Notes: generated from the sequence alone by a model not told the origin. A DNA stretch of 64,000 nt from Basidiobolus meristosporus CBS 931.73 (GCA_002104905.1 MCFE01000355.1:23991-87990); one strand, 5' to 3'; shown: positions 22,221-34,460, numbered from the stretch's first letter. Numbers and translations are program-made.

Positions 22221-22588
22221 TGCTATAATCTATTGTTTCAATGTGCAAGTTAGATCAAATTATAGTAAAATCAATTAGTTATATATCTAGCCTTTCAGTA
22301 TATGAGTATTATGTATCCAATCAGTAGTGTTACTCAGCAGATATACCAGCAGGCACTATCACACAGAAATGAATGCATTGAGAAAGATCTAATTGGGTAA
22401 TGATGATTCAATCAAATGAGCAATTAGCCACAACCTCTATTAGGAGATATAACTAGTCAGCAAATGATCTGGCAAACTCTATATCAGCAGTTGCTAGAGC
22501 ATCAGTAGAGATCAGTACAAGTTCTGGTGAATTCAACACTAGCTAAATACCCAATACCTCTACAACCCATTTATCAAGACTTGCAACA
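22221..22588 (+). repeat. 3' LTR of gypsy-B1 (LTR-B)
   Basis: 368 bp, TGCTATAATCTATTG to GACTTGCAACA, aligned over its length to LTR-B at 28824-29191. Confidence 0.75.
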
Positions 22589-22799
22589 ATTGAACACTGC
22601 CTCAATTGTAAGGACTGAAACTCTTGGCAATTTCTGCTTGAATAATTGGCAGAGTCACACCAAATTAATATTAAGTTGACCACTTACTTCAGCTAGTTTC
22701 TGGCCATATGCTCTGCTGATCAGAAGCAAAAAATGCTCCACTATTAGCTATGTCAGCTCCTGAATTGGAGGGCTTTGCTTAGTGGGATTAAATAAGACT
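22589..22799. other. no recognisable feature
   Basis: Short AT-rich spacer between two gypsy-B remnants. It has no open frame or repeat partner that I can identify. Confidence 0.3.
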
Positions 22800-23045
22800 T
22801 TGTTATCTTGCATTTGTGCCTGACATTTATCAGACAGAAATTGATATATTAAGTAAGATCTAATTATGTGAGAATGATGCAATCAAATGAGACATAAGCT
22901 ACATCCTTCAATAGGAAATATAATAGTCAGTAAAGGATCTGGCAAAATACATACAAAGAGCTGCTGGAACCCCTATAAGAATCAGTTAATACAGTACAGC
23001 CTAACTCCCTATTTATCTACAACTTTTAAATGAAGGCTTGTAACA
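22800..23045 (+). repeat. partial LTR-B, 5' LTR of gypsy-B2
   Basis: The 3' two thirds of an LTR-B ending GGCTTGTAACA, directly followed by TTGGAAGCAGC and a gag gene. The left third of the LTR is missing. Confidence 0.65.
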
Positions 23046-23103
23046 TTGGAAGCAGCAATAACCAGAAATCACCCTCTTGAAGAGAAAAAAAGCCACTCCC
23101 AAG

Positions 23104-23966
23104 ATGTCAGAAAATCAAGAATGGGAGAAAGCTATGCACCAAATCCTTGCCTAACAACAGCAGTTACTCCAGAACCTTAGCTATAAACAACAAGGAATAA
23201 CTACCATGGCCCAAGATTTGCAAAGCCCTGTCTAAAGCAGCTACAATAGGAGGGTAACCAATGCCATAGTCAATTAAAGCCTGGAAACTTGGCTCTTTCA
23301 AGTTGAGGAGGCTTTTGAGGTGGAAGGAGTTGCCACAGAAAGCAAGTTGTATTATGCTGCTTCTTACTTGGCAGATGCAGCTTTACAGTAGTACCACAGC
23401 AAGACTAGATCAATCACTATAATAGGAGACTTTACCATCTCTACTTGTGATGAGTCTATGCTGGAAAATCAGAATCCTTTTGAGCCTTCACATCATCAGA
23501 CACTGCCATGAAGGAAGCTGAAGACACTAAGACAGAGAGAAGTTGTTCAGGAATACCTAAATGGGTATAGATGCCTACTTGGCCAGAATGCAAGAGTTGT
23601 ACCTATTGACCAAGATGTATACATTATTGATGAGTCAAGAGAAAGAACTTGCAAGGAAGTGCATTTTCAAAAACCTTGAATATTCAAGAAGCCATTACAA
23701 TTACCATTGACTATGACTTGGCAATATTTGGAATAGAAAAGCCTACCAAGACTAACTGAAAAGTTATAATCACTATGAGAGAAGAGTGTCACAAGCAGTG
23801 TCAATGGAATTTGGCATTATGGCAGAGTATCCTGGCTCAGAAGATTGCAGGAACAAAGTACTTTGCTTCAATTGCATCAACATGGGCACATCTCAAAGTA
23901 CTGCCCTCACAAAAGAATTGAACACTAGCCAACAAGAACTTTCAGCCATTTTGAAGCCCAAGAACA
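23104..23966 (+). pseudogene. gypsy-B2 gag, broken
   Basis: ATG at 23104 (MSENQEWEKAMHQILA) opens a gag-like frame with several stops. A zinc knuckle of the CX2CX4HX4C type is recognisable near 23862-23910 (LCFNCINMGH then KYCP), but it is split by a frameshift. Copia C3 is inserted just after it; pol resumes at 28008. The sister element at 30222-31430 shows a related, decayed knuckle. Confidence 0.65.
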
Positions 23967-24335
23967 TGTTGAAGTAGTGAGCTATTTGGTTTGATTCAGC
24001 AGCCAAAAATTTACTTAACAGTTCTGGACTAGTGTTGGTCACTGTAGGAATATTTTAACGCCCTAACTTTGCCACTTTCTTCAGGTCTATGATCTTACAA
24101 TTTTTCCCCTATTGGCATAATCAAATCAGCACTTTTACCAACCATGATGTACTAACCCTGAAACTGTTACAAAATGCTCCTGAATGTTGAGAAACCCTCC
24201 ATACTTAGTGTTACAGCTGTATTACTTCTATAAAGGTATAACTACTGAGCTTCTTTATGAATAGACAACCGGTCAACAATTATCACTATTTCTTGATAAG
24301 CTCCTGATATCAATATAGCTTCTTATATTGCAACA

Positions 24336-25415
24336 TGTTATGAGCCCCAGTTGCCTTGCTCTATTCTAAAGATAGCATCTGCCAGCAAACAGAACAATGC
24401 AAACATCTTTCTTGTAAAGGAGAGGTTTGATGGGAAGAACTACAGACTTTGGAGAATCAAGATACAGATCCACCTTGAGGAAAAAATGTCTTGAGATGTT
24501 ACAAGTCTTGTTATAAGAGTTGTAGAGGAATAGGGAGTTTAGCTAGTATGTATGCACTAAAACTTGAACTGATCTTTATTGAGGTTCCAGTAGCTCCTTA
24601 TATACATTTTGTCGGATGAATTGCTGACTGATTGTGTTTCCTAATTTAGGTTGTGGCTGATGACTCATTTGATTGCATCATCATCACCCAATAAGATCCT
24701 TCTTAATATATCTATTTTGTCCAATAAGGATCTGCTGATTCATTTGCTGACTAATGCTACTGATATCATAGATAATACTGATATACTGATAACCTAAACA
24801 TATACTAATTGATTTGACTAAAAACTGATCTAACTTAAACATTCAAGCGGTAGCTCTTAACAGAGATATAGTGACAGGAAGAGAAGTTGAGCCCAAAGGA
24901 ACAGCAGAAGAAGTGCGTGAGTTAAAGAGGAGGGAAAAGCCTTTATTGCCATATGTATCAATGAGCAAGATTCCTTCAATGAACAAATTCATGCTTCAAA
25001 TACTACCAAAGCAGTATGGGAATCCTTGTAGAAGATCATTAGTGCAAAGTTGGTCTTGAGCAAGCTTTATGTAAGATAAGTATTCTTGAACCTGAGGAAG
25101 GAGCCAGATGATGAAATGTTAAAACTCTTTATCAGAATGGAGATACCTACAGAAGAGCTTTACAGTATCAATGCTGGTGTAGATGAAGAAGAAAAGATAC
25201 TCTGTCCACTTTGCAACTTGACAGAAAAGTATGAGCCACGTATTCCTTTATTTGAAAGTAGAGAAGACAATTTGACTTTAGACTGAGTCACAAGAAGACT
25301 ACTCCATGAACAACTCAAATATAATGATCAAGCAGAGAAAACTAAGATAATCCTTTATTCAGCTCACAATGGCACACAGAAATTAAGGGAAAGCAACAAA
25401 ACTAAAGATCTTTGA
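24336..25415 (+). pseudogene. copia C3 gag remnant
   Basis: Starts after a possible primer-binding motif (TGTTATGAGCCCCAG). The frame shows FDGKNYRLWRIKIQIHLEE near 24428-24483, typical of copia gag N-termini (substrate-like KLxGxNYxxW motif). It is cut by the solo LTR-B and resumes at 24867. A later open piece spans 25086-25286. Several stops follow. Confidence 0.65.
24497..24862 (-). mobile_element. solo LTR-B in copia C3 gag
   Basis: 366 bp in minus orientation, flanked by GAGA at 24493-24496 and 24863-24866 (perfect 4-bp duplication). The gag frame is continuous on either side once it is removed. Confidence 0.88.
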
Positions 25416-27376
25416 CAGTGATGTTTTTTATCACATCCCCAACAAAATATGCTCAAAGTTAGAACCAAAGAGCAGAAAAGGGATCTTTGTCAGATATTGT
25501 GAGGATACTAAGGGGTATAGAGCATATGATGGCAACATTCAGAAGCTGATCAAGAGCAGTGACATTGTACCATAGGAGAATTCAGATCAGAGAGTCACTG
25601 AAATCATTAGGCAGATGCTTGATGATACAATCAACACTAATGAAGACAATACATACCTAACTCAACCAGATACAGTAGATAATTATACCAGTTCCAGATC
25701 AGAGCAGATTAAACTGGCTAGGAGATCTACCAGAATAAGAAATGCCCTTGGACCCTGGTGGCAGGCATTGAAGGATCATGAACAAGCTCATCCTGCCTTA
25801 TGTACCATACCTCCAAATCAGGAACAGGCAGTGCAAAGTCCAGAGGCTACTTTGCAGCAACAAGCCATGCAAGAGCAGTACTATTTACTGATCAAGGCAA
25901 AAACATAGGAACTGGTAAATTTACTAAATGAGACAAAGCCAAAAGGATGCTGATGGGCTTACAAGATCAAAATAACCTCAAATGGTACCATTGATAAATA
26001 CAAGGCTAGATTGGTGGCTAATGGCTATTTGTAGATCTAGGGACTAGACTTTAGGAAAACATTTGCTCCTGTTGCCAAGTTAACTTCATCAGGACAGTTC
26101 TAGGCTTGGCAGCTGTACCCAGTCTGGATCTACACTATATGAATGTCAAAGCAGCCTTTCTGAATAGAGTTTTGCAAGAAACTACAATTATGGAGCAAGC
26201 ACAAGGTCTTACCAATCTGAAAGGCCCCTTTAAGGTATGTAGACTTAAGAAACTTTTGTATGGGCTTAAGCAGGCATCTATAGCATGGTATAGCAAAATT
26301 GACACATACCTAGAGGAAGCTGGGCTCATTCAGAGCACTGCAGATCACAGTGTATATGCAAAACAACCCAAAAAGGGTGTGGTTATCCTGGATCTTTATA
26401 TGGACAAAATAAAAATAACCAGAAGTGACCAGGGGCCACTTAAACAGACAAATCATATCTCTTCAGCAAGTCAGAGATGGAAGATCATGGAAAGTTGAAC
26501 TATTTTCTCAAAATTGAAGTATAACTTGACATACCCATGCAGAGAATTGTCCTGAATCAGTCCAAGTATATCAGGGACATTCTTAGTGGCTTCAATGTGA
26601 TACTGCAAACCTGCAGTGGCCCCAATGGACAATAATATATAATTAAGCAAGTCTCAGCCAGTTGCTGGTTGAAATGGCCCTGATGTGTTCCAAAACCTTG
26701 TCCATAAGTCAATGGTTGGTAGCCTGATGTACTTGATGGTATTTTCAAATCCAGATAATGCAGTGGCAGTTGGAATAGTCAATCAATTCAAGTATACTAT
26801 GGACCAGTTCAAATTACAGCAGTAAAGTGGATTTTCAGATATCTCTAAGGTACCATAAATATGGTGCTTGAGTACTTTGGAGCAACTGATAGGCAGAATT
26901 TGATGGTTATAGTGATTCAGATTGGAGTAAGAATCTGACTGACAGACACTCTACCACTGGGTATGTATCTCTTTATGCTGTGGCAGCTATTACTTGGAAT
27001 TGCAAGAAACAACCAGCTGTGGCCCTGGCTATAATTGAAGCTTACTCTATGGCTGCTTGACACGCTACTAAAGAGGCTCTATTGTTACAAAATTATTCAA
27101 AGACGTAAATTTTAATTCCAATAAAGCAACATGTATCTACAAGGATAATCAAGGCTGCATGTTATTATCTAAAAGTCCTACTAATCCCACCAGAACTAAG
27201 CAAATTGATATACAAAATACTTTGTGAGGGGAGCTGTAGAAACTAACTTAGTAGAGTTAGTTTACTACCCAACTATTAAAACAGTGGCGTGAATATTGAC
27301 CCATCCATTAGCTAGGCAACAGTTTAAGAATATCAGAGAGGAACTGAGATCAAGCAATTATTTAGATGAGGGTGAG
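25415..27376 (+). pseudogene. copia C3 pol remnant
   Basis: Joins at the end of integrase (YHIPNKICSKLEP, matching C2 17710) and runs through linker and reverse transcriptase. RT blocks include YKARLVANGY near 25998, NVKAAFLN at 26142-26165, and YGLKQAS at 26258-26278; the usual YVDD position reads YMDK (26398-26409). RNase H follows near 27030. Stops occur throughout. Confidence 0.75.
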
Positions 27377-28007
27377 TATGAAATATTGGAATGTTTAGTA
27401 TCATTTGGCAGCTAAAAATTTACCTAACAGTTCTGGACTAGTGTTGGTCACTGTACAAATATCTTACAGTCCAAAATTTGTCACTTTCTTCAACTCTATC
27501 ATCTATTGATTATTCACCTATTGTCAAAATCAAGTTAGCACTTTTACCACCATGATGTACTAACCCTAAAACTGTTACAAAATGCCCCTGAATGTTGAGA
27601 AACCCTCCTTATGTAGTGTTGCAGTTGTGTTACTTCTACAAAGGTATAGATACTAAGCTTCATTATGAATAAACAACAGGTCAACAATTTACAATGCTAG
27701 GTTAATCTGGGTCACTGTAGGGCTAATCTGCAGCCCCAATTCTGCCAGTTTACTCAGATCTATGATCCTATGATTATTCCCTTATAGTCAAGATAAAATT
27801 ACCAATTTTTACCAAACATTATGTACCAACCTTGAAACAGTTACAGAATGCTCATGAATGTTACGAAGCCCTCCTTATGTAGTGTTGCAGCTGTGTTACT
27901 TCTACAAAGATATAGATACTGAGCTTCTTTATGAATAAACACCAGGTCAGCTTTTTTCACTATTTGCCAATAAGTTCCCTTTACAAATGATTAATTAAGT
28001 TGCAACA
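27377..28007 (+). repeat. compound 3' LTR of copia C3
   Basis: About 310 bp of LTR-C (27377-27690) is followed by a second LTR-C lacking its first ~60 bp (27691-28007). The two halves repeat the same blocks (TTATGTAGTGTTGCAG at 27608 and 27880). The total is too long for one LTR, so it records an LTR-LTR recombination or a second truncated insertion. Confidence 0.65.
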
Positions 28008-28672
28008 GACTATAGTGAAGTGGAGGATGAACTTGAAGAAGACTCAGAACTTACATTTGATGTATTAGAAGAATACCTATCCCAGATGATCTCAAGCTCA
28101 GAAACACCATTGTACTTGAAGGAGCAACTGATGGAATACCTGCCAAAATCATTATTTACTCAGCTTCATCACAGAAGCACATATTGGAGCAATTTGCCTT
28201 GAAAGCTGAAATCAATGTGGAAACCACCAAATCAGCTGCAGTTTATAATATTATTCCTTTACCCAAGTTCCCCAGATAGTACTGACTCTTCTGTAGGAAT
28301 AGAGAGATATATTTCTAGAAGAGCTTGTAAGTCTACCACCAGCCATAGAAGTAGATCATGTCATTAACCCAGCAGATAGCCTCCCACTGAGCAAGGCACC
28401 TTACAGGATGAGTCCTTTGGAAATGAAAGAGATGAAGAGACAAATTGATTAACAATTGGAGCATATGGACATCAGGCCCAGCAAGTCATATTAGGGAGCA
28501 CCAGTGCTTGTGTGAAAAAGAAGGATGAAACACTTGGGATTTGCAATGACTACAGAGCCCTTAACTCTGCTGCAATTTAAGAAGTAATTTGGATAATTAA
28601 GGGTTTAGCCCATTTCAATAGGTTCCTGATTTTCCTGAAATGCTAGTCTTCACCATTTCCTAATAGACAGCA
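28008..28672 (+). pseudogene. gypsy-B2 pol remnant (protease/RT start)
   Basis: Resumes after C3. RT N-terminal signature near 28360-28570: APYRMSPLEMKEMKRQI, then LEHMDIRPSKS and DYRALNS, with stops and a lost base between. It ends at MITE M3. Confidence 0.7.
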
Positions 28673-28675
28673 ATT

Positions 28676-29778
28676 AGACTTGTTCCGTTGTATAGTGCCA
28701 CATTGAGCCATGAGTGCCAAATGATGCCATAGTGTGCAAATGATGCCATAGTGTGCTAGGGAGGTCAAGTGAGCCTATACTTGGCAACAGAGAGTGAAAC
28801 ATAGCTCTGCATCTGCATGCAAATGTTATGATCTGCCGCTTGAATGTTTAAGTTAGATCAGTTTTTAGTCAGATCATTTAGTATATGTTTAGGTTATCAG
28901 TATATCAGTACTATCTATGAAATCAGTAGCATTAGTCAACAAATGAATCAGCAGATCCTTATCAGACAGAAATAGATATATTAAGTAGGATCTTATTGGG
29001 TGATGATGATGCGATCAAATGAGTCATCAGCCACAACCTACATTAGGAAATACAATTAGTCAGCAATTGATCTGGCAAAATTTATATAAGGAGCTGCTGG
29101 AATCTCAATAAAAATCAGTTCAAGTTTTAGTGAATACAATACTAGCTAAACTCCCTATTCCTCTACAACTCTTATACCAAGACTTGTAACACAAAGCAGC
29201 CCCTGTGTTTCACCCATTGCTCTGGAGAAAATCCATTTTTGACCTTTTTTTTTGGATCAAAATGTTCAGGATGTGTGAGAGCACAGAAGGACTAAAGACA
29301 TGAATCTGATACTCAATACCCATGGCACTCTAAATCTAGCTCCTGTGGTGTGTATCATGTCACAAAAAAGCATGGTACTATCTTGGACCACTGGTACTGT
29401 CAGGCACTCTATTTAAATATTGGCCCTGAAGTAAAGCCTATATAAAGCACTTATAGTGCCAGATAGAACCAGTGGACCAAGTTAGTGCCATGCATTTTTG
29501 TAACATGATACACACCACAGGAGCTAGATTTAGAGTGCCATGGGTATTGAGTATCAGATGCATGTCTTTAGTCCTTCTGTGCTCTCACACATCCTGAACA
29601 TTTTGATACAAAAAAAAAGGTCAAAAAATGGATTTTTTCCGGAGCAATGGGTGAAACACAGGGGCTGCTTTGAATGCAGATGCAGAGATATGTTTCACTC
29701 TCTGTTGCCAAGTATAGGCTCACTTGACCTCCCTGGCACACTATGGCATCATTTGGCCCTATCTAATGGAACAAGTCT
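28676..29778. mobile_element. foldback MITE M3 with nested solo LTR-B
   Basis: Left end AGACTTGTTCCGTTG, right end TAATGGAACAAGTCT, flanked by ATT at 28673-28675 and 29779-29781. Without the inserted LTR (28824-29191 plus a 4-bp duplication) it is ~731 bp, the same length as M1 and M4. A small tandem duplication (ATGATGCCATAGTGTGC twice, 28721-28754) is present in the left arm only. Confidence 0.9.
28824..29191 (+). mobile_element. solo LTR-B in MITE M3
   Basis: 368 bp, TGTTATGATCTGCCGC to GACTTGTAACA, with CAAA at 28820-28823 and 29192-29195. Best representative of the LTR-B family. Confidence 0.9.
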
Positions 29779-31430
29779 ATTATCTTACAAGCTTATTTCT
29801 AAGTTATTATTTGGAAATATGTCATTTAGCAATATGCTAATTCTTGATAGATTAATAGATAAGTGGACTTCTAATTATATCAGCATTGATTGGATCACTG
29901 CTGTGCCAATCAATATGTTTCCAAGATACACAGGATGTTCCTTAACACACTCCCACTTAGCTAGCCTGCCTTATAGCTTGCTCTCTCAGCTTCTTCAAGA
30001 CCTTTTAATGTGCGTTAAGTGGTCCTCTTCTGTTGTGCTGTAAATCACTTTGTCTTCTTGGTAGATTACCACAAGCTGTTCTAAGTACCTCTCAAAGATG
30101 GTTTGCATCAATGTTATAAATGTTGCAGGAGCATTAGTGAGGCCAAAACTAATGATCAGGCACTTATACTATCCATATCTGGTCATGAATGATGTCTTGT
30201 GGATATTTTCCGGCCTCACCCTTATCTGATTGTATCCTGAAATGAGGTCAAACATGTTGAAAATGGTGGCTCCATGAATGTGGTCCAATGGATGGGGTAA
30301 TGATTATTCACATTAACTGAGCTAAGGGCTCTGTATTCAATGCACATCCTGAGTGGTCTGTCCTTGCTCCTCACAAAAAGCACTGGTGCTCCCAAAGGTG
30401 ACTTGGTGGGCCTGATGTATACATGCTCCAATTGTTGATCAACTTGTCTCTTCATCTCTTTCAATTGTGATAGACTCATCCTGCAAGGTGTCATGTTCAC
30501 TGAGGGGCTATCTTCTATGTCAATGGCATAATCCACACCTCTAACTAGTTGTAGGCTCACAAGCTCCACTGGATACACATTTGGGTCTTCCCTAAGCTGA
30601 GTCTGGGCTTTCCAAAGAGTTGGAGTAGATGAATCCTTATCTGGCAGGTAGTAGCTCATAGGCCTGGTTGACTATTTTGATCTAAGTGGCATGAGTTTTC
30701 CCATTGATTGATGGACTACAGTTGAATATTCATGCTTTTACAAGTACCAGGTCTAGTTTGCATTTTCCAAAAAGGTAGGTTTATAGGCCTTCTTCATTGT
30801 ATATTATCTGTGTACTTACTGGCTTAGTAATATGGTTGATTATGTGAGCATTCCCATCAGCTGTTGAAAATGAAGCTGATAATTAGGTTCCCAATTGATT
30901 TGAGCTTTAAATGTAAATTGTTCTGAAATTTACTTAGGTAATGCCTCAAAGTCAACCATAATCCTTGTAGGTACCCCATGGATTACTCCATTCAAATATT
31001 ATGGTTTTTCTGAGCTGGAGGTTATTTGGGATAAGTATACTTCTGTCATATGAAAGGTGAGTTTGGAGTGTTCTTCATGTTCAACCTCTACTTCACCATA
31101 CTCTTAGGCTTTAATTTGATTGAGGGTTACTGCTTACTGGTGTTCTTTTTCTCCCTGAGGGGAGTACTTTGAGATGTGCCCATGCAGAGTACAGTTGAAA
31201 TAAAGACCTTTCTTCTTGCATTCCTGTGGGCTGAGATTCCTCTGCATAGTGTCTATTACCATAGGCACTACTTCTGATTGTTTTTTTTATGGTGATTGTA
31301 GCTTTCCTGATCAGTATGGGAAGTCAATCCCTCTTTGATAGATCTTCACATCTATTTGCAACACTTTCTTTTATTTATTAGATGTTGATCACTACACCTA
31401 TCTTTGACAGTTAGGATTAGGCAGTACTTT
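29779..31430 (-). pseudogene. gypsy-B3 gag end, protease and reverse transcriptase, broken
   Basis: Read on the minus strand, a decayed zinc knuckle (near 31185-31240) is followed by the protease zone and a longer open RT piece at 30222-30659. That piece shows PCRMSLSQLKEMKRQ, SPLGAPVLFV, and CIEYRALSSVNVNNHYP. Downstream RT blocks (FGLTNAPATF near 30150, VVIYQED near 30090) are present but broken. It belongs to the same family as gypsy-B2 by the similar knuckle and RT, in opposite orientation. Confidence 0.7.
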
Positions 31431-31439
31431 TACACAACC

Positions 31440-31637
31440 ATAGCATGAGCTGTTACACGTGACCAGCAGCAACTTATTTCTGGGGAGCTGACTGACAATG
31501 GCCTGCTAGAAGTAACACCAGCACAGTAGCCTTTGGTATGTACAAGAATATTTAAGTGCCTGGCACTTCAGGCCAGTTCTGTAACATTGCCTGGAGTATT
31601 TTGGCATGGTCAAGCTCCAGCATTGCACTCATCATAA
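31440..31637 (+). pseudogene. Harbinger ORF2 fragment
   Basis: About 200 bp matching H2 41660-41850 (from the CTGACTGA block to GCATTGCACTCATCA). It has no terminal repeat and is joined directly to tnp2 copy D. Confidence 0.65.
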
Positions 31638-31639
31638 GA

Positions 31640-33610
31640 TGATGTACTTAGTGCTGGTGTTTGGGAAATAACAATGTGTGTGAATTATGGAGTAAATACC
31701 CTGGAACTCACATATTCAACAGCCATACCATCCATTGTGCCCAGAAAAGCCTGCTATGTTGCTGATGGCTGTGGTATCTCCAATGCAGATAACAATATGC
31801 ACTTTTTCAAGACAGCCATTTACTGTTATCCTGCTTGAAAGCATATAAAGTTTATCCAGCAATAGATACAGGTAGCTATCCTGATTGTATGGTGATTTAG
31901 GCTTAGATACCAATGAGACTACCATCAGACTTTGGCTCTGATACTGTAAGATAGGTGACATATTCTCTACATTATCTCTGTGGGAAGAGGATGTTTTTAG
32001 TGTGGGAGTTCAGGTATTCATAATGTGTGTGAGTGATGGAGAAAATCCCCTGGATCTCACACATTTGAAAGCAATACTATTCACTGTACCCAAAAAAACC
32101 TGCCATCTTGCTGATGTCTGGGGTATTGCCAATGCAGCTGATAATCTGTGCTTTGATATGATGGCCACTTTGTAGTGTCTTGCTGGAAAGCATACAAGAT
32201 TCTTTCCCCAATGGATACAGGTAGGTGTCCAGGCTGGATGGAAATTTAGGCTTATATAATAGTGAGACTGTTGAAATATTGGACTATTTGGTATCATTCA
32301 GCAGCTAAGAATTTACTTAACAATTCTAGGCTAGTCTTAGTCACTGTAGGACTCATTTACTGCCTTAACTTTGCCACTTTCTCCAGATATATGATCTTAT
32401 GATTATTCCCCTATAGTCAGGATCAAATTAGCACTATTACCAAACATCATGTACTAACCCTGAAACTGTTACAGAATGCTCCTGAATACTGAGAAACCCT
32501 CCCTACTTAGTGTTGCATCTGTATTACTTCTACCAAGGTATAAATACTGAGCTTCTTTATGAATAAACAACAGTTCAACTATTATCACTATTTCTTGATA
32601 AGTTCCTTATATCCTAATCACTTCTTAAATTGCCACAGAGACTTCCATCAGATATCTACTCTGATACAGTAAGAATGGTGGCAGATTAAGGTAAGTGAGA
32701 ATTGATGACCAACAGAATTTGCTGGTACAGTACTTGTTTAATGAGGGTTCATTAAGTGCCAAGACAAAGGCATAGCCATATATACCTTTGAAGTTGCCCT
32801 TGCTTCCTGGTTGTGTGTAATTTTTGCCATCAAGTATATTGGAAATATTTGGGCTTGATTGACACTGTGTGCAGTATTTTGTAACTTCAAAATATTTGCT
32901 GGAATGAATGAGCATCATTGCATGGGGTATTACTGGAGTATATTTGGAGTGTGAGCAATATTTTCCTCCAATGTTGGTAGATTCCTGACAATTTGAATAC
33001 CTTACAATGGTGGCATTCTCAGATGTGAAAGCCATGCAACTGTGGACACATGCTGGACTCACAATGGCCTTTTGGTCATATACTGCCAGCCACATGCCAG
33101 TTGTTCATTTGTACCATGATTGTAGTAAGTAGCATCTCAAAATGATTTTGGCATGAGGTGGTAATAAATCCTCAAAACCCCCATTACAATTTTTTGAGGA
33201 AATATACCACCACTCTAGCCACAACTTCCCATCACTCACTAGTACCTGGATTACTGGGCTCACTTTGCTTCATAAGATATCCTTGGCATTTTTCTATGGG
33301 TGTTGTCTCATTGAATATTGGGATATGGCCAGGCCTATGCAGTGTGCTGTTGTTAGGCAAGGTAGGTTTGTAATCCATCAGTGAGCAGTCCTCTACAGAA
33401 CTGTCACTCTGTGTGCCATATTCAGAAGGCTGAGGTATTCCCAAAGGCATAGCAAACTCACCTCACTAAGTTTGAGCAAGGTGACAAATGCAGCTAGGTG
33501 CCAATATAGAAGTAGCAAGTGGCCAGCAATATACTGTTAGTAGAGTAGTGACTGATGAATGGCCAAATATGACTTATTTGGCAAGCACTGGCTGTGATCA
33601 TTGTAACTCT
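31640..33610 (-). pseudogene. tnp2-family transposase, copy D
   Basis: Minus strand. The N-terminal piece lies at 33232-33450. A long open piece at 32625-33095 has the zinc-ribbon-like ACVHSCMAFTS and KYCSHSKYTPVIPH and continues to FKGIYGYAFVLALNEPSLNK. After the solo LTR, the 31716-31961 piece gives SYLYLLLDKLYML and the family signature AISNIAGFSGHNG. This is the order seen in fungal tnp2 transposases, recalled from memory of the family. The C-terminal half is absent. It is broken by the solo copia LTR at 32269-32637 and by stops. Confidence 0.8.
32269..32637 (+). mobile_element. solo copia LTR (LTR-C) in tnp2 copy D
   Basis: 369 bp, TGTTGAAATATTGGAC to TTGCCACA, flanked by GAGAC at 32264-32268 and 32638-32642, a perfect 5-bp duplication. 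This is the youngest-looking LTR-C copy in the window. Confidence 0.92.
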
Positions 33611-33929
33611 TCCTAAGCTGTCTGCATGCTTCATGGCTGAGAGTCTTGCTAAAAAAGCTGCATAATCTTTTTTTTCTTCTCTTATGGCATTGAATCAAAG
33701 CAGTCTTCTTCATGGGCCAATATTTTTACACTTAACAACATAACACTATTATAGCACTTTTTTGTCAAACTTGTGTGAATTGAAGACAGTCTTGTATGAG
33801 AGAAATTACACCCACTAGAAGATAAGATCCAATGATGACCCACCATAGTTAGCATTATAAATATAGTTGGGGCACCACATATACATATATATGTAACTCT
33901 TCTTTCCCTTTGGATTGACTCAGTACCAC
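33611..33929. other. tnp2 element intergenic zone, nothing recognisable
   Basis: Lies between the tnp2 start of copy D (minus) and an accessory-gene remnant on the plus strand, so it would be the shared upstream region of two divergent genes. TATA-like ATATATATG occurs near 33881. No frame of note. Confidence 0.35.
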
Positions 33930-34460
33930 ATATATGCCATTAAAAAATAAAGCAGGGTCATCAGCCCCTCAACTAAGCCCCACTGTTGACTGCAGAAGAG
34001 GAATGGTTGGACAACAATTTGTGTTGAAAATCATTGCAACAAACAGAACCACATCCAAAAAATGCCATGTTGAAAGTGTGCCCACTGAAGGTATCTCATG
34101 GAGACTCCTCAGGCTCTTGGCAAAGTAGGCAGTTAAAAATATCTGTGAAGCTGCAAGCTGACCTTAATGCTCTGGCAAATCAAAGCGTACAAATCTGGTG
34201 TGCAAAACTTATCAACAGTCTTTGCAAGGTGACCTAATGGGATTAATACCTCTTAGTCATGGGACTTTCATTTTGTGGCGGTCTTTTGAGAGAATCATCA
34301 CAAGTATTTTTCATAGGCAATGTACCTTCTATATTTTGCCTGCCATTGGAAACCTCTTCAACAGCACTCAGCCACACTTGTCCCCATGCATAAACTGCAT
34401 TAGGTACTTTTGTGATGCTTCTTGGTACATATCAGTCTTTTGCATATGGCCTACAGAGTG
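33930..34460 (+). pseudogene. tnp2-element accessory gene remnant, copy D
   Basis: The plus strand matches the minus strand of 5508-5920 (for example ACCACATCCAAAAAA and CCCACTGAAGGTA) and thus the upstream part of the accessory gene. Sequence at 34210-34320 repeats the arm seen at 27-122. Frames are short and inconsistent. Confidence 0.45.

Larger units (their letters stand above)
23967..28007 (+). mobile_element. copia element C3
   Basis: 5' LTR 23967-24335 (369 bp, TGTTGAAGTAGTGAG to TTGCAACA), internal region with gag and pol remnants, and a compound 3' LTR region 27377-28007. Flanks GAACA and GACTA agree at 3 of 5 positions. It interrupts the gypsy-B2 gag-pol and contains a solo LTR-B (24497-24862). 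Most of the integrase is deleted, so it is non-autonomous. Confidence 0.8.

Noticed and set aside
29540-30043. 167-codon plus frame
   Set aside because: It runs from MITE M3 into antisense gypsy RT; a chance fusion of two transposons.
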